A stretch of 64,000 bases of DNA from an uncultured Clostridia bacterium (lineage in GTDB: Bacteria > Bacillota > Clostridia > Oscillospirales > Acutalibacteraceae): assembly GCA_944385105.1 (NCBI GenBank), contig CALWVR010000006.1, forward strand, positions 31,708-95,707, written 5' to 3'. Under the pieces are notes generated by a model that ran no database searches, had not been told where the DNA came from, and saw nothing but the letters and a program-made list of their open reading frames with translations. A program made the translations under genes and the position numbers. Every line of letters starts with the position of its first letter. The stretch's first letter is position 1. Positions 55,976 through 64,000 of this stretch are shown here, in pieces.

Positions 55976-57862
55976 TTACAACTTATGAACATGCAGTGCG
56001 CGAATTGCATTCAATATTGCAATAATCATAACGCCTACATCGGCAAAGATAGCAAACCACATATTTGCAATTCCAAACGCTCCTAATAAAAGGCAAGCAA
56101 ATTTGATAGCTAAAGAAAACACAATATTTTGGTACACGATTCTTATACATTTGCGGGAAATTTTAATTGACTTTGCAATTTGCATAGGGTCATCATCCAT
56201 AAGAACGACATCAGCTGCTTCAATTGCAGCATCAGAACCCATTGCTCCCATTGCAATTCCGATGTCTGCTCTTGTTAGCACAGGAGCGTCATTAATACCA
56301 TCTCCAACGAATGCTAATTTTGTGTTCTTTGACTTTTTGGAAAGTAGTTCTTCCACCTTTGCTACTTTATCAGCGGGAAGTAAGTTACTGAAAGTTTCAT
56401 CAATACCCAAAGTGGATGCAACCTGAACGGCCACCTTCTGTGCATCGCCAGTAAGTATAATTGTTTTTTCTACGCCAACTTTTTTTAGAGCATCAATAGC
56501 TTTTTTTGAGTTTGGTTTTATGACATCTGAAATTACAATATGTCCAGCGTAAATCCCATTGATAGCCATGTGTATAATTGTTCCTACACTATGACAGTCT
56601 TTGTAGGGAATATTTAGTCTTTCCATTAACTTACTATTACCCGCTGCAACGGAAACATTATCTATTTTTGCAATGATACCATACCCGCTGATTTCTTGAA
56701 TATCCGATATTCGGCTTGCTTCAATGGATTTTCTATATGCCCTCTGTAAACTTTTGCTAATTGGATGTGAAGAAGAACTTTCGGCAAGTGCTGCATACTC
56801 TAAAAGCTTTTCGTCTTCAAGGGTACCATGATGGACTGCATTTACTTCAAATACACCCTGTGTTAATGTACCGGTTTTATCAAATACCATGTACTTTGTC
56901 TTAGATAAAGTTTCTAAATAATTTGAACCCTTAATCAAAATGCCTTCTTTGCTTGCACCTCCAATTCCTGCAAAAAAACTTAGAGGAATACTGATGACTA
57001 AAGCACAGGGACAACTGATTACAAGGAATGTAAGTGCTCGATAAATCCACTCATCCCATTCAGGATCTATACCTATAAATATCATACGAAATATTGGTGG
57101 AAGAATTGCTAGAGCTAATGCACTGTAACAGACTGCAGGGGTATAAACCCTTGCAAACTTAGAAATAAAGTTTTCTGACTTAGATTTGCGAGAACTAGAA
57201 TTTTCAACAAGCTCTAAAATTTTGGAAACAGTAGATTCTCCGAATTCTTTTGTTGTTTGGACCTTTAAAACACCTGTCATATTAATGCAGCCACTAATGA
57301 TAGTATCTCCCTGTTTTACATCACGTGGCAGGCTTTCACCAGTTAATGCACTGGTATTCAAACTTGAATTACCGCAAGTAATTATACCATCAAGAGGGAC
57401 CTTTTCTCCAGGTTGCACTATGATAGTGTTTCCAATTTCAACTTCTTCAGGGTCAACCTTTTCAAGTTTTCCATTTCGTTCTACGTTTGCATAGTCGGGG
57501 CGAATGTCCATGAGTGCACTAATATTCCTTCGGCTTTTTCCAACAGCATAACTCTGAAACCATTCGCCAATTTGGTAGAAAAGCATAACAGCAATAGCTT
57601 CGTTATAGTCACCACTTCTATCGTAAATAGCCAATGCAAGTGCTCCAAGAGTAGCAATAGCCATTAGGAAGTTTTCATCAAATATTTGCTTATTCAAAAC
57701 TCCCTTCCCGGCCTTTTTCAAAATATCGTAACCAATAATCAGATAAGTTAATAAATATAAAGTTAGCTTAAGAATCCCTGTTGCAGGAATAAAATGTAGT
57801 ACGATTAGCATAAATGTAGCTATAATAATTCGGACTAACATTTTTTGTTGTTTTTTATTCAT
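55976..57862 (-). CDS. cadA: CadA-type heavy-metal-transporting P1B ATPase
   Basis: The 628-residue pump has the core but no N-terminal HMA domain. TGES (174) is in the actuator, SCPCALVIS (283-291) in the membrane metal site, DKTGTLTQG (328) is the phosphorylation site and GDGINDAPVLTRADIGIAMG the hinge. CPC with no His-rich tail fits the Zn/Cd/Pb-exporting subgroup. It exports metal at the cytoplasmic membrane. The separate HMA protein 96 bases upstream supplies the missing domain. Confidence 0.93.
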   Translation of the reverse strand: MNKKQQKMLVRIIIATFMLIVLHFIPATGILKLTLYLLTYLIIGYDILKKAGKGVLNKQIFDENFLMAIATLGALALAIYDRSGDYNEAIAVMLFYQIGEWFQSYAVGKSRRNISALMDIRPDYANVERNGKLEKVDPEEVEIGNTIIVQPGEKVPLDGIITCGNSSLNTSALTGESLPRDVKQGDTIISGCINMTGVLKVQTTKEFGESTVSKILELVENSSSRKSKSENFISKFARVYTPAVCYSALALAILPPIFRMIFIGIDPEWDEWIYRALTFLVISCPCALVISIPLSFFAGIGGASKEGILIKGSNYLETLSKTKYMVFDKTGTLTQGVFEVNAVHHGTLEDEKLLEYAALAESSSSHPISKSLQRAYRKSIEASRISDIQEISGYGIIAKIDNVSVAAGNSKLMERLNIPYKDCHSVGTIIHMAINGIYAGHIVISDVIKPNSKKAIDALKKVGVEKTIILTGDAQKVAVQVASTLGIDETFSNLLPADKVAKVEELLSKKSKNTKLAFVGDGINDAPVLTRADIGIAMGAMGSDAAIEAADVVLMDDDPMQIAKSIKISRKCIRIVYQNIVFSLAIKFACLLLGAFGIANMWFAIFADVGVMIIAILNAIRALHVHKL

Positions 57863-57958
57863 CGTTCATATCCACCTACTTATCACTATTAAGTAATTGC
57901 TTAAAATATACTCCCTTGCTGTTTTTAACATTCGGGGTGCTATTTCTAATTTTTCAGA

Positions 57959-58177
57959 TTAAATTTCAATTTCACAATCTGGTTCTACTTTTTTACATAC
58001 TTTTAATACTTCTTTCATAACCGAACCATGTTCTTGTCCGTCCTCGAATTCTACAATCATTTTCTGGGTCATGAAATTTACTGTTGCACTTTTTATTCCT
58101 TCAATCTTATTAGTAGCTGCTTCCATAAGATTAGCACAGTTGGCGCAATCCACTTCAATTTTATAAGTTTTTTTCAT
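57959..58177 (-). CDS. Heavy-metal-associated (HMA) domain protein
   Basis: The 72-residue HMA protein has the metal loop VDCANCANLM (C-x2-C), the ferredoxin-like betaalphabetabetaalphabeta pattern and an acidic C-terminus ending CEIEI. It probably hands metal to the ATPase. It is co-directional with cadA and is preceded by an AAGGGG site. It looks like the ATPase's own N-terminal domain made into a separate gene. Confidence 0.9.
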   Translation of the reverse strand: MKKTYKIEVDCANCANLMEAATNKIEGIKSATVNFMTQKMIVEFEDGQEHGSVMKEVLKVCKKVEPDCEIEI

Positions 58178-58218
58178 ATAAAAAATCCCCTTCTATTTGT
58201 TCTTATTATTTTGAATTT

Positions 58219-58244
58219 AACAATTAAGTACTTGTTTAATTGTT
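58219..58244. promoter_or_regulatory. Probable ArsR/SmtB operator
   Basis: AACAATTAAG-TACT-TGTTTAATTGTT is an imperfect palindrome (arms AACAATTAA and TTTAATTGTT) in the divergent gap between the HMA gene and the ArsR gene. Metal-sensing ArsR repressors bind sites of this kind. Confidence 0.7.
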
Positions 58245-58350
58245 ATGTATGTAGTATAATGCAATAAAATATGGAAGTCAACGTCCAGAGGACACTCCCT
58301 TCTAAAAGGGAGAAAAGCATTTCCATTTGGGCGAAAAATGGAGGAATACT

Positions 58351-58716
58351 ATGACTAATCTTATACTGCTACATCATCATAATGAAAAAAATTTTTTCTC
58401 TGGTATGAATGAACAATTAAGCAATATTGGCACTTTTCAGATGATATCAGAAATTTTCAGACAACTTGGGGACACAACAAGAATCCGGATTTTCTGGTTA
58501 TTATGTCATCGTGAAGAATGTGTGGTTAATATTTCAGATATATTGAAAATGTCAAGCCCAGCAGTTTCTCATCACTTACGTCCCCTTCGTAACAGTGGGT
58601 TAATTGTAAGCCGGAGAGAGGGAAAAGAGGTCTATTATCATGCTGCAGATACAGAACAAAGCCGTTTAATGTATAACATGATTGAACAGGTTATGAAGGT
58701 TACCAGTTCAAATTAA
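58351..58716 (+). CDS. ArsR/SmtB-family metal-sensing repressor
   Basis: I chose the ATG at 58351, which follows GGAGGA; the TTG at 58327 has no site. The 121-residue winged HTH has the ELVNISDILKMSSPAVSHHLRPLRNSGLIVSRREGK recognition region. REECVV is the alpha3-type ligand area, and an HHHNEKN stretch near the N-terminus may add histidine ligands. It should repress the divergent cadA genes until Cd, Pb or Zn binds, and also its own operon with the AraC gene. Confidence 0.9.
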   Translation: MTNLILLHHHNEKNFFSGMNEQLSNIGTFQMISEIFRQLGDTTRIRIFWLLCHREECVVNISDILKMSSPAVSHHLRPLRNSGLIVSRREGKEVYYHAADTEQSRLMYNMIEQVMKVTSSN

Positions 58717-58733
58717 ATTTAGGAGAAATATAG

Positions 58734-59639
58734 ATGAATCAAGAATTTGAACAGATAAAAAAAGATTTTCGTGATATTAATAACATGAACCATATGGAAC
58801 ATATTCAAGTCCATGCGGGGATAGAATTATCCTTTATCTCTCTTAGTGCTGGTGATCATTATGTTCAAAACAAATCACAAGAACATATTATGGAAATAAA
58901 TTATTGTAAAGCAGGACGTCTTTGTTGGAAAATGACTAATGGAAACAATGTGTATCTTGGACCTAAAGATTTCTTGCTTCATACGATGAGAACATGTGCG
59001 GACTCTATTATAAACTTACCTAATGGATTTTATGAAGGTATTACTATCCGCATTGACTTACAGAAATTAACCAATGATCCTCCTGAATTATTAGTGGATT
59101 CAGGAGTTACTGGGACGTTGCTGTATGAAAAATTCTGTAAAAAAGGTATGTTTACTTCCTTTGCCGGGAATGAACAAACTGAAAATATATTCCAATATTT
59201 TTATAATCAGCCTTCAAATCTGCGCCTATCATACCAAAGATTAAAAGTATTTGAATTACTTCTTTATCTTTGCAAAGTTGACTATATTTCAGGAGAACAT
59301 TTGACGGAGTATAAATCTAAACAAGTGGAAACTGTGCGAAAAATTCATGAGCAACTGATGCAGAACTTGAATCAAAGGTTTACAATCGAAGAATTGTCTA
59401 AGCAATACCTTATGAACCCTACTACTTTGAAGACGGTGTTTAAGTCTGTTTATGGTATGTCTATTGCTGCTCACATGAAAGAGCATCGTATGAATAAAGC
59501 GGCTAAAATATTAATTGAATCAGATAGAAGTATTGCAGAAATTGCATTATTAGTTGGATATGATAGCCAAAGTAAATTTTCGACTGCGTTCAAGAATTAT
59601 TTTCATGTATTACCAAAAGAATACCGAAGAAATCGCTAA
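58734..59639 (+). CDS. AraC-family transcriptional regulator
   Basis: The 301-residue protein has an N-terminal sensor region of about 190 residues with no obvious ligand motif and a C-terminal double HTH (FTIEELSKQYLMNPTTLKTVFKSVYGMSIAAHMKEHRM, then RSIAEIALLVGYDSQSKFSTAFKNYF). It follows the ArsR gene by 17 bases with an AGGAG site, so the two are co-transcribed. It may act on transport genes outside this window. Confidence 0.88.
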   Translation: MNQEFEQIKKDFRDINNMNHMEHIQVHAGIELSFISLSAGDHYVQNKSQEHIMEINYCKAGRLCWKMTNGNNVYLGPKDFLLHTMRTCADSIINLPNGFYEGITIRIDLQKLTNDPPELLVDSGVTGTLLYEKFCKKGMFTSFAGNEQTENIFQYFYNQPSNLRLSYQRLKVFELLLYLCKVDYISGEHLTEYKSKQVETVRKIHEQLMQNLNQRFTIEELSKQYLMNPTTLKTVFKSVYGMSIAAHMKEHRMNKAAKILIESDRSIAEIALLVGYDSQSKFSTAFKNYFHVLPKEYRRNR

Positions 59640-59801
59640 ATGTGCGTACGAAAGAAGTGTTATAGTTAAAACTCTTGCTCTTAGGAGCTTTGATAGAAAA
59701 GGTCTAATGATAGTTTGTATTATGTTTGAAGAAAACGATAATTTATTTAGAAAACTTTTGAAAATATTAAAGGTGAATAATATTTCACTTTTTGACTAAA
59801 A

Positions 59802-59830
59802 AATCGGCTAATTATATAGCCGATTCTTTA
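59802..59830 (+). terminator. Terminator after the AraC gene
   Basis: AATCGGCT and AGCCGATT pair around AATTATAT, followed by CTTTATG. The rest of the gap 59640-60425 holds nothing else that I can support. Confidence 0.75.
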
Positions 59831-60425
59831 TGTGTTTATCTTTTGCTATAATAACAAATTTCTATACTATTTGAGGTAATTAGAATAATGTCCGGATGTA
59901 AATTTGGGTAGGAAATAAACACTTTATGTATGAAAGGAAAACTTATATAGAAATTAGCAGTTTGGTATAAATATCTTAACTACATTAATTTGTCTAACAA
60001 TTATTTGGCAGAATATTAAATAAAGTTGACTGTTAAAGCTAGATATTACTTAACTTTGTGTAAATATATTTTTGGGTAAATCTTGATCACTTACGTTATT
60101 GTGAAAAGTATATGGAAATATGGTGGTAATTTTATTATCTTTTAAGAGTGAAGCTTTTTTCACAAAAATCCTTTTTACTTTAGTATCAATTTAGTGAGTG
60201 AAGCAGTATTTTATTTACAGTTCGTTCAATTAGAATACTGTTTTTAAATATAGAGTCGTAAAATCTGCAAGACTTAAACATTGCCTTTTCATCGAGAATA
60301 GGTTTGTACGAAGATTATACAATACTTCCTTGCGCAATCCTAGCTTTTTAAGTACATATCTGCATTAAAAAGGATTTTAATGACAATACTTAATTTGCGT
60401 GCAATTTAATAAGAGGGGGTTTAGT

Positions 60426-61208
60426 ATGATATATAATAAGGTAGAAATCTGTGGAGTTAATACTTCTAAGTTAAAAGTTCTATCCGAAGATGAAAAGATA
60501 AGACTGTTAAAGATAATGAAAGAGGGAAATAGTGAAGAAAAAAAGAAGGCTAGAGAAGATTTAGTTAACGGAAATTTAAAGCTAGTATTGAGCGTTATAC
60601 AAAGGTTTACAAACAGAGGTGAAAATTTAGATGACTTGTTTCAGGTAGGGTGCATAGGCTTAATAAAAGCAATTGATAATTTTGATGTGAGTTTAGATGT
60701 TAAGTTTTCAACGTATGGTGTTCCTATGATAATAGGGGAGATAAGAAGATATTTAAGAGACAATAATTCAATAAGAGTTAGTAGATCTATGAGAGACATA
60801 GCTTATAGAGCAATGCAAATAAAGGAACAAATGATATGTGATAATAATAAAGAACCTACAATTGAAGAGATAGCAAAGAAAATGGAAATAGGAAAGGAAA
60901 CGTTAGTTTTAGCTATGGAGGCTGTAGTTGAGCCAGTTTCTTTATATGAACCTATTTTTTCAGATGGGAATGATACGGTTTATGTTATGGATCAGATTGG
61001 GAATAAAAATGAAGATATAAATTGGATAGACGAAATTGTTTTGAGAGAGTCTATTAAAAATTTAAGCGAAAGAGAAAAAAATATACTATCGTTAAGATTT
61101 TTACAAGGAAAAACACAAATGGAAGTAGCTTCAGAAGTGGGAATAAGTCAGGCGCAGGTTTCTAGACTTGAAAAATGTGCTCTTTATAAAATAAAAGAAC
61201 AATTATAA
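60426..61208 (+). CDS. sigG: RNA polymerase sporulation sigma factor SigG
   Basis: I chose the ATG at 60426 (MIYNKVEICGVNTSKLKVL), which follows AAGAGGGGG; this exact opening is the SigG hallmark. The 260-residue protein has region 2 (NLKLVLSVIQRF, DDLFQVGCIGLIKAIDNFD, KFSTYGVPMIIGEIRRYLRDNNSIRVSRSMRDIAYRA) and region 4 (KTQMEVASEVGISQAQVSRLEK). SigG drives late forespore transcription. It stands alone, without spoIIGA-sigE beside it. Confidence 0.95.
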   Translation: MIYNKVEICGVNTSKLKVLSEDEKIRLLKIMKEGNSEEKKKAREDLVNGNLKLVLSVIQRFTNRGENLDDLFQVGCIGLIKAIDNFDVSLDVKFSTYGVPMIIGEIRRYLRDNNSIRVSRSMRDIAYRAMQIKEQMICDNNKEPTIEEIAKKMEIGKETLVLAMEAVVEPVSLYEPIFSDGNDTVYVMDQIGNKNEDINWIDEIVLRESIKNLSEREKNILSLRFLQGKTQMEVASEVGISQAQVSRLEKCALYKIKEQL

Positions 61209-61210
61209 AA

Positions 61211-61250
61211 AGGTATTCTCCAGGTTATAATCTGGAGAATACCTTTTTTC
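61211..61250 (+). terminator. Terminator of sigG
   Basis: AAAAGGTATTCTCCAG and CTGGAGAATACCTTTT form a perfect 16-bp stem around GTTATAAT with a T run. Confidence 0.9.
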
Positions 61251-61419
61251 TAAATTTTGATGAAAGGTTTTAACGTCTAATTTGCCTGTTAAGATGTGAA
61301 TGGTTATTGAAAGTTAAAATATTTATTTACATGGACTTTATAAGATGCTAAACTTAAATAGCAGAAAAATCTAATAAACACTTAATAATTATATTTTTCT
61401 TAAGGAGAGAGTATTAAAC

Positions 61420-62520
61420 ATGTTGAGACACAAAAAAATTTTCACAATCTTTTTAGTAATTTTAAATTTAGCTTTTTTTGTTTTACCAATAGATTCATAT
61501 GCTAATGAATCAAAAGAAAATTTTTGTGCAAGTGCAAATAAACCAACCGTTGCAGTGCTTACAAGTGGTGGGGATTCTCCTGGAATGAATGCTGTTATTA
61601 GGTCTTTTACAAAGACAGCTATTTCTATGGGTATGAAAGTTATTGGCATTAGGCATGGCTATGAGGGGCTATTAAATAAGGACTTTATTGAATTAAACTT
61701 AGAAACTGTTTCAGGAATAAGTTGTTTAGGTGGAACTATATTACATTCATCCAGAAGTAAGGAGTTTAATACTCCAGAAGGTGTAAAGAAGGCAGCAGCT
61801 ATTTGTAGAGAATATGGCATAAAAGGAATAGCCGTAATAGGAGGGGATGGCTCATTTAGGGGTGCAAGAGACCTTACTAATGCTGGGATTTCCTGCATTG
61901 GAATACCAGGTACTATAGACAATGATATAAAATGCACTGACTATACTATAGGATTTGATACTGCTATCAATACAACTATAGGACTTATAGATAGAGTTAG
62001 GGACACGTCTCGGTCACACGATAGGTGTTTTGTTATAGAAGTAATGGGAATGAATTGTGGAGACATAGCTCTACAAACAGGTCTTGCAAGTGAGGCAAAT
62101 GTTATATTAGTACCTGAGATTGAATATAATTTTCAAGAGGATGTAATTGATAGAATACTAAATGCAAAACTTAATGGTGAAAGCCATTTTATTGTAATAG
62201 TAGGTGAAGGTGTTGGAGGAGTGTCTAAAATAGCAAGGCATTCAACAATAGCAGAACAGATTGAAAAAGAGACTGGTATTGATACAAGATATTTGGTTTT
62301 TGGACATTTACAAAGAGGTGGAGCACCTACGCTAAAGGATAGGGTGATGGCCTCGAAAATGGGAATGCATGCTGCTAGAATTCTAAACGAAGGAAAAGAA
62401 AATAGAGTTATTGCACAAAAAAATGGGGAAATAGTGGACATTGATATTACTGAAGCTTTAAAGATCGACAGACCTTTTGACTATAAGCTATATAGTGATG
62501 CTTTGGTTCTTGGACAATAG
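61420..62520 (+). CDS. pfkA: 6-phosphofructokinase with an apparent Sec signal peptide
   Basis: The 366-residue protein is a PFK catalytic domain of about 325 residues preceded by a 40-residue extension. The extension is a textbook signal peptide: MLRHKK, hydrophobic IFTIFLVILNLAFFVLP, and a cut site SYA-NE near 28. PFK motifs are complete: GGDSPGMN (50-57), AVIGGDGSFRGA, GIPGTIDNDI (catalytic Asp), EVMGMNCGD and FGHLQRGGAP. AGGAGAGAG precedes the ATG and no internal start could give a shorter PFK. Phosphofructokinase is a cytoplasmic glycolytic enzyme, so export is unexpected. I infer that it is either a paralogue with a moonlighting role or membrane-tethered. Confidence 0.85.
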   Translation: MLRHKKIFTIFLVILNLAFFVLPIDSYANESKENFCASANKPTVAVLTSGGDSPGMNAVIRSFTKTAISMGMKVIGIRHGYEGLLNKDFIELNLETVSGISCLGGTILHSSRSKEFNTPEGVKKAAAICREYGIKGIAVIGGDGSFRGARDLTNAGISCIGIPGTIDNDIKCTDYTIGFDTAINTTIGLIDRVRDTSRSHDRCFVIEVMGMNCGDIALQTGLASEANVILVPEIEYNFQEDVIDRILNAKLNGESHFIVIVGEGVGGVSKIARHSTIAEQIEKETGIDTRYLVFGHLQRGGAPTLKDRVMASKMGMHAARILNEGKENRVIAQKNGEIVDIDITEALKIDRPFDYKLYSDALVLGQ

Positions 62521-62726
62521 ATAATATATAGACTATGGGTTTTTCTGCATACAGTTTTTATAAAATTTGCAAATTATTTATGATTAGCTATTAAAAAATA
62601 CATGTAAAGTGGTACTTAACTAATACTATATACTTATATTGACATTTTTTGAAAGAAGATTTTATATTAAAGACTAAAGTTAGTATGATTAAACTTCTAT
62701 ATAGAAAATTCTTTATTATTAAACTT

Positions 62727-62763
62727 AAAGCCTTAGAATTCATTAGAAATTCTAAGGCTTTCT
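62727..62763 (+). terminator. Terminator after the phosphofructokinase gene
   Basis: AAAGCCTTAGAATT and AATTCTAAGGCTTT form a perfect 14-bp stem, followed by CTAATTTAT. The rest of the gap 62521-62905 is AT-rich, with no gene. Confidence 0.85.
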
Positions 62764-62905
62764 AATTTATACTTTGATGAAATTAAATAGATTAATTAGA
62801 GTAGTTTTATTTGGTTGCCTTTTAAAGTGCATAATTCTAATTTTTTATGTGTATTTTTGATAAGTTTATTTTAAGCTTATTTATTATAAATAGGAGGTAT
62901 ATAAA

Positions 62906-63712
62906 TTGACCAGTAAAAGTATTACACTAAATGTTTGGAAAGAAAATTCAGAGGTTGTATCAACTGTACAGGGGGAAGTTAATAGCAGGTTTTTGGAGGT
63001 AACTTTATTAGACAACAATGGAGCAATTGATTTAACAGGTAAGTCTGTTAAATTTCAAGCAAAGAAGCCGGATGGACAAGTAATATTTAATGATATGTCA
63101 ATAACGGATGCTAGCAATGGAATTGTGGAGCTTGAGTTAACATCACAAATTTCTGCAGTTCCAGGTATACTTAAAAATTGTGAAATACTTATAATTGATG
63201 AGTCTGGATATACACTTATAGTGAAGGGGATAGATATATATGTAGCACCTTCCTTAGGCGAATCTGTTATAGAGAGTGTTTCAGAATTTACAGGTTATCA
63301 GTTAATGATGAACAAGGTTAATAATATGGAAGTACATTTAAGTGATAAGAATAATCCACACAGTGTAACACCGAACCAGATAAATGCTATAGCTGCTTCT
63401 GAAAAAAATGTTGCAGGAGGTGTAGCGGCACTTAATTCAGAAGGAAAGCTGTCAACTAGTGTTGAAACTGATCCAACAGTGCCATCTTGGGCTAAGGAAG
63501 CTACAAAACCAAGCTATAGTTTCGCGGAGATAGAATCAAAACCTACAACGCTTTTAGGCTATGGAATTACAGATGCAGCTGAGTTATCAGATGTTGGTGA
63601 TGTTGTGAACTTAACAACGGATAGTAAAACTTTGGTAGGAGCAATAAATGAAATAAAAGTTGAATTAGGCGATATTGATACTGTATTGGATAACATAATT
63701 GGAGGAGAATAA
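62906..63712 (+). CDS. BppU-type phage baseplate upper protein
   Basis: The 268-residue protein starts at TTG after TAGGAGGT. The N-terminal about 120 residues read as the immunoglobulin-like BppU domain (SVKFQAKKPDGQVIFNDMSI, EGVVELELTSQISAVPG); the remainder has tail-fibre-like segments (NNPHSVTPNQINA, VGAINEIKVELGDI). Such proteins form the receptor-binding baseplate of Siphoviridae-type phages or tail-like particles. Its context, with a second tail-like gene right after, suggests a tail gene cluster beginning here. Confidence 0.82.
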   Translation: MTSKSITLNVWKENSEVVSTVQGEVNSRFLEVTLLDNNGAIDLTGKSVKFQAKKPDGQVIFNDMSITDASNGIVELELTSQISAVPGILKNCEILIIDESGYTLIVKGIDIYVAPSLGESVIESVSEFTGYQLMMNKVNNMEVHLSDKNNPHSVTPNQINAIAASEKNVAGGVAALNSEGKLSTSVETDPTVPSWAKEATKPSYSFAEIESKPTTLLGYGITDAAELSDVGDVVNLTTDSKTLVGAINEIKVELGDIDTVLDNIIGGE

Positions 63713-63714
63713 GC

Positions 63715-64000
63715 ATGAGCATAGGAAGTCATTTAATAGAGCTAAATAGTATAAAATCGAGTATAAAAACTGCATTGACATTAAAAGGACTTTCACCGAC
63801 AAACGACTTTTCAAGTTATGCTGATTTGATAGAGTCGCTTTCAAATGAGGAAGATGGGATATACAAAATCTTAGCAGGAACAATTAGTGACATAGTTTTT
63901 CCAAGTGGCCTTTCAGAAGTAAGAAATTATTGTTTTTACTATTATCCATTAAACTCAATAGTGTTCCCGGAAGGAGTAACAAAGCTGGGTGGCTATGCAC
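63715..64000 (+). CDS. Partial protein with BspA/LRR-like C-terminal pattern, right edge
   Basis: ATG at 63715, two bases after the previous stop, with GGAGGAG before it. About 95 residues are visible: MSIGSHLIELNSIKSSIKTA, then SFSSYADLIESL, then LAGTISDIVFPSGLSEVRNY and NSIVFPEGVTKLGGYA. The final I-V/P-x-G-V-x-x-L-G-x-Y-A pattern suggests leucine-rich BspA-type repeats beginning at the edge. Probably a phage-tail or surface-binding protein; it continues off the window. Confidence 0.65.
   Translation, partial: MSIGSHLIELNSIKSSIKTALTLKGLSPTNDFSSYADLIESLSNEEDGIYKILAGTISDIVFPSGLSEVRNYCFYYYPLNSIVFPEGVTKLGGYA

Noticed and set aside
59554-59799. Plus-strand open frame overlapping the AraC gene end
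   Set aside because: Most of it overlaps the AraC HTH region in another frame and it lacks a ribosome site; the 160 bases beyond the AraC stop encode nothing I recognise.

Overview
The window is AT-rich, gene-dense DNA from an anaerobic, spore-forming low-GC Gram-positive bacterium of the Clostridia/Eubacteriales type. The evidence is a sigG sporulation sigma gene, a 28-codon spoVM gene, a cysteine-rich HCB-type microprotein, a fermentative AdhE, a CtsR/McsA/McsB/ClpC operon, a CIRCE-controlled hrcA-grpE-dnaK-dnaJ operon, strong AGGAGG ribosome sites and frequent TTG/GTG starts. I cannot name the genus from sequence alone.

Region 1 (1-25400) is an accessory island that begins at a tRNA-Pro(GGG) gene. 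It holds a decayed serine recombinase, and several related but non-identical modules for reductive small-molecule metabolism: CMD-cupin fusion proteins, a YgiN-like monooxygenase, flavodoxins, FMN reductases, aldo/keto reductases, dienelactone-hydrolase-like enzymes, a nitroreductase, an iron alcohol dehydrogenase and a LysR regulator. Many copies are intact, others are broken. A diverged repeat of about 200 bp, with a terminator hairpin inside it, recurs at module boundaries (381, 7388, 12754, 24794). Between modules lie a DUF2935 gene and, divergent from it, a 1229-residue six-cupredoxin multicopper oxidase. A graveyard of small mobile-element genes and a DUF1016 nuclease pseudogene follow at 18.1-20.2 kb.

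Region 2 (26-43.4 kb) has mixed functions: an exported PPP-family Ser/Thr phosphatase, an APH-fold kinase coupled to adhE, a class 3 lipase, a two-gene AddAB-like helicase/nuclease operon, a sodium:neurotransmitter-type symporter, a family 2 glycosyltransferase, an exported GLUG-repeat protein, and TM2 and DUF2752 membrane proteins.

Region 3 (43.4-55 kb) is a minus-strand core block: hrcA-grpE-dnaK-dnaJ under CIRCE, a DnaD-domain/DnaC-type helicase-loader pair, and ctsR-mcsA-mcsB-clpC under a CtsR box. Heat-shock refolding and Clp proteolysis therefore sit back to back.

Region 4 (55-64 kb) has small sporulation genes (HCB-type protein, a small membrane protein, spoVM), a metal-resistance locus (cadA-type ATPase with its HMA domain as a separate gene, divergent ArsR and AraC regulators), sigG, a phosphofructokinase with an apparent Sec signal peptide, and the start of a phage-tail-like locus (BppU-type protein and a partial gene running off the window).

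The observations I rate highest are the signal-peptide phosphofructokinase, the giant oxidase whose copper motifs are in permuted order, the repeat-delimited reductase modules, and the AddAB-like pair whose nuclease motif looks altered.
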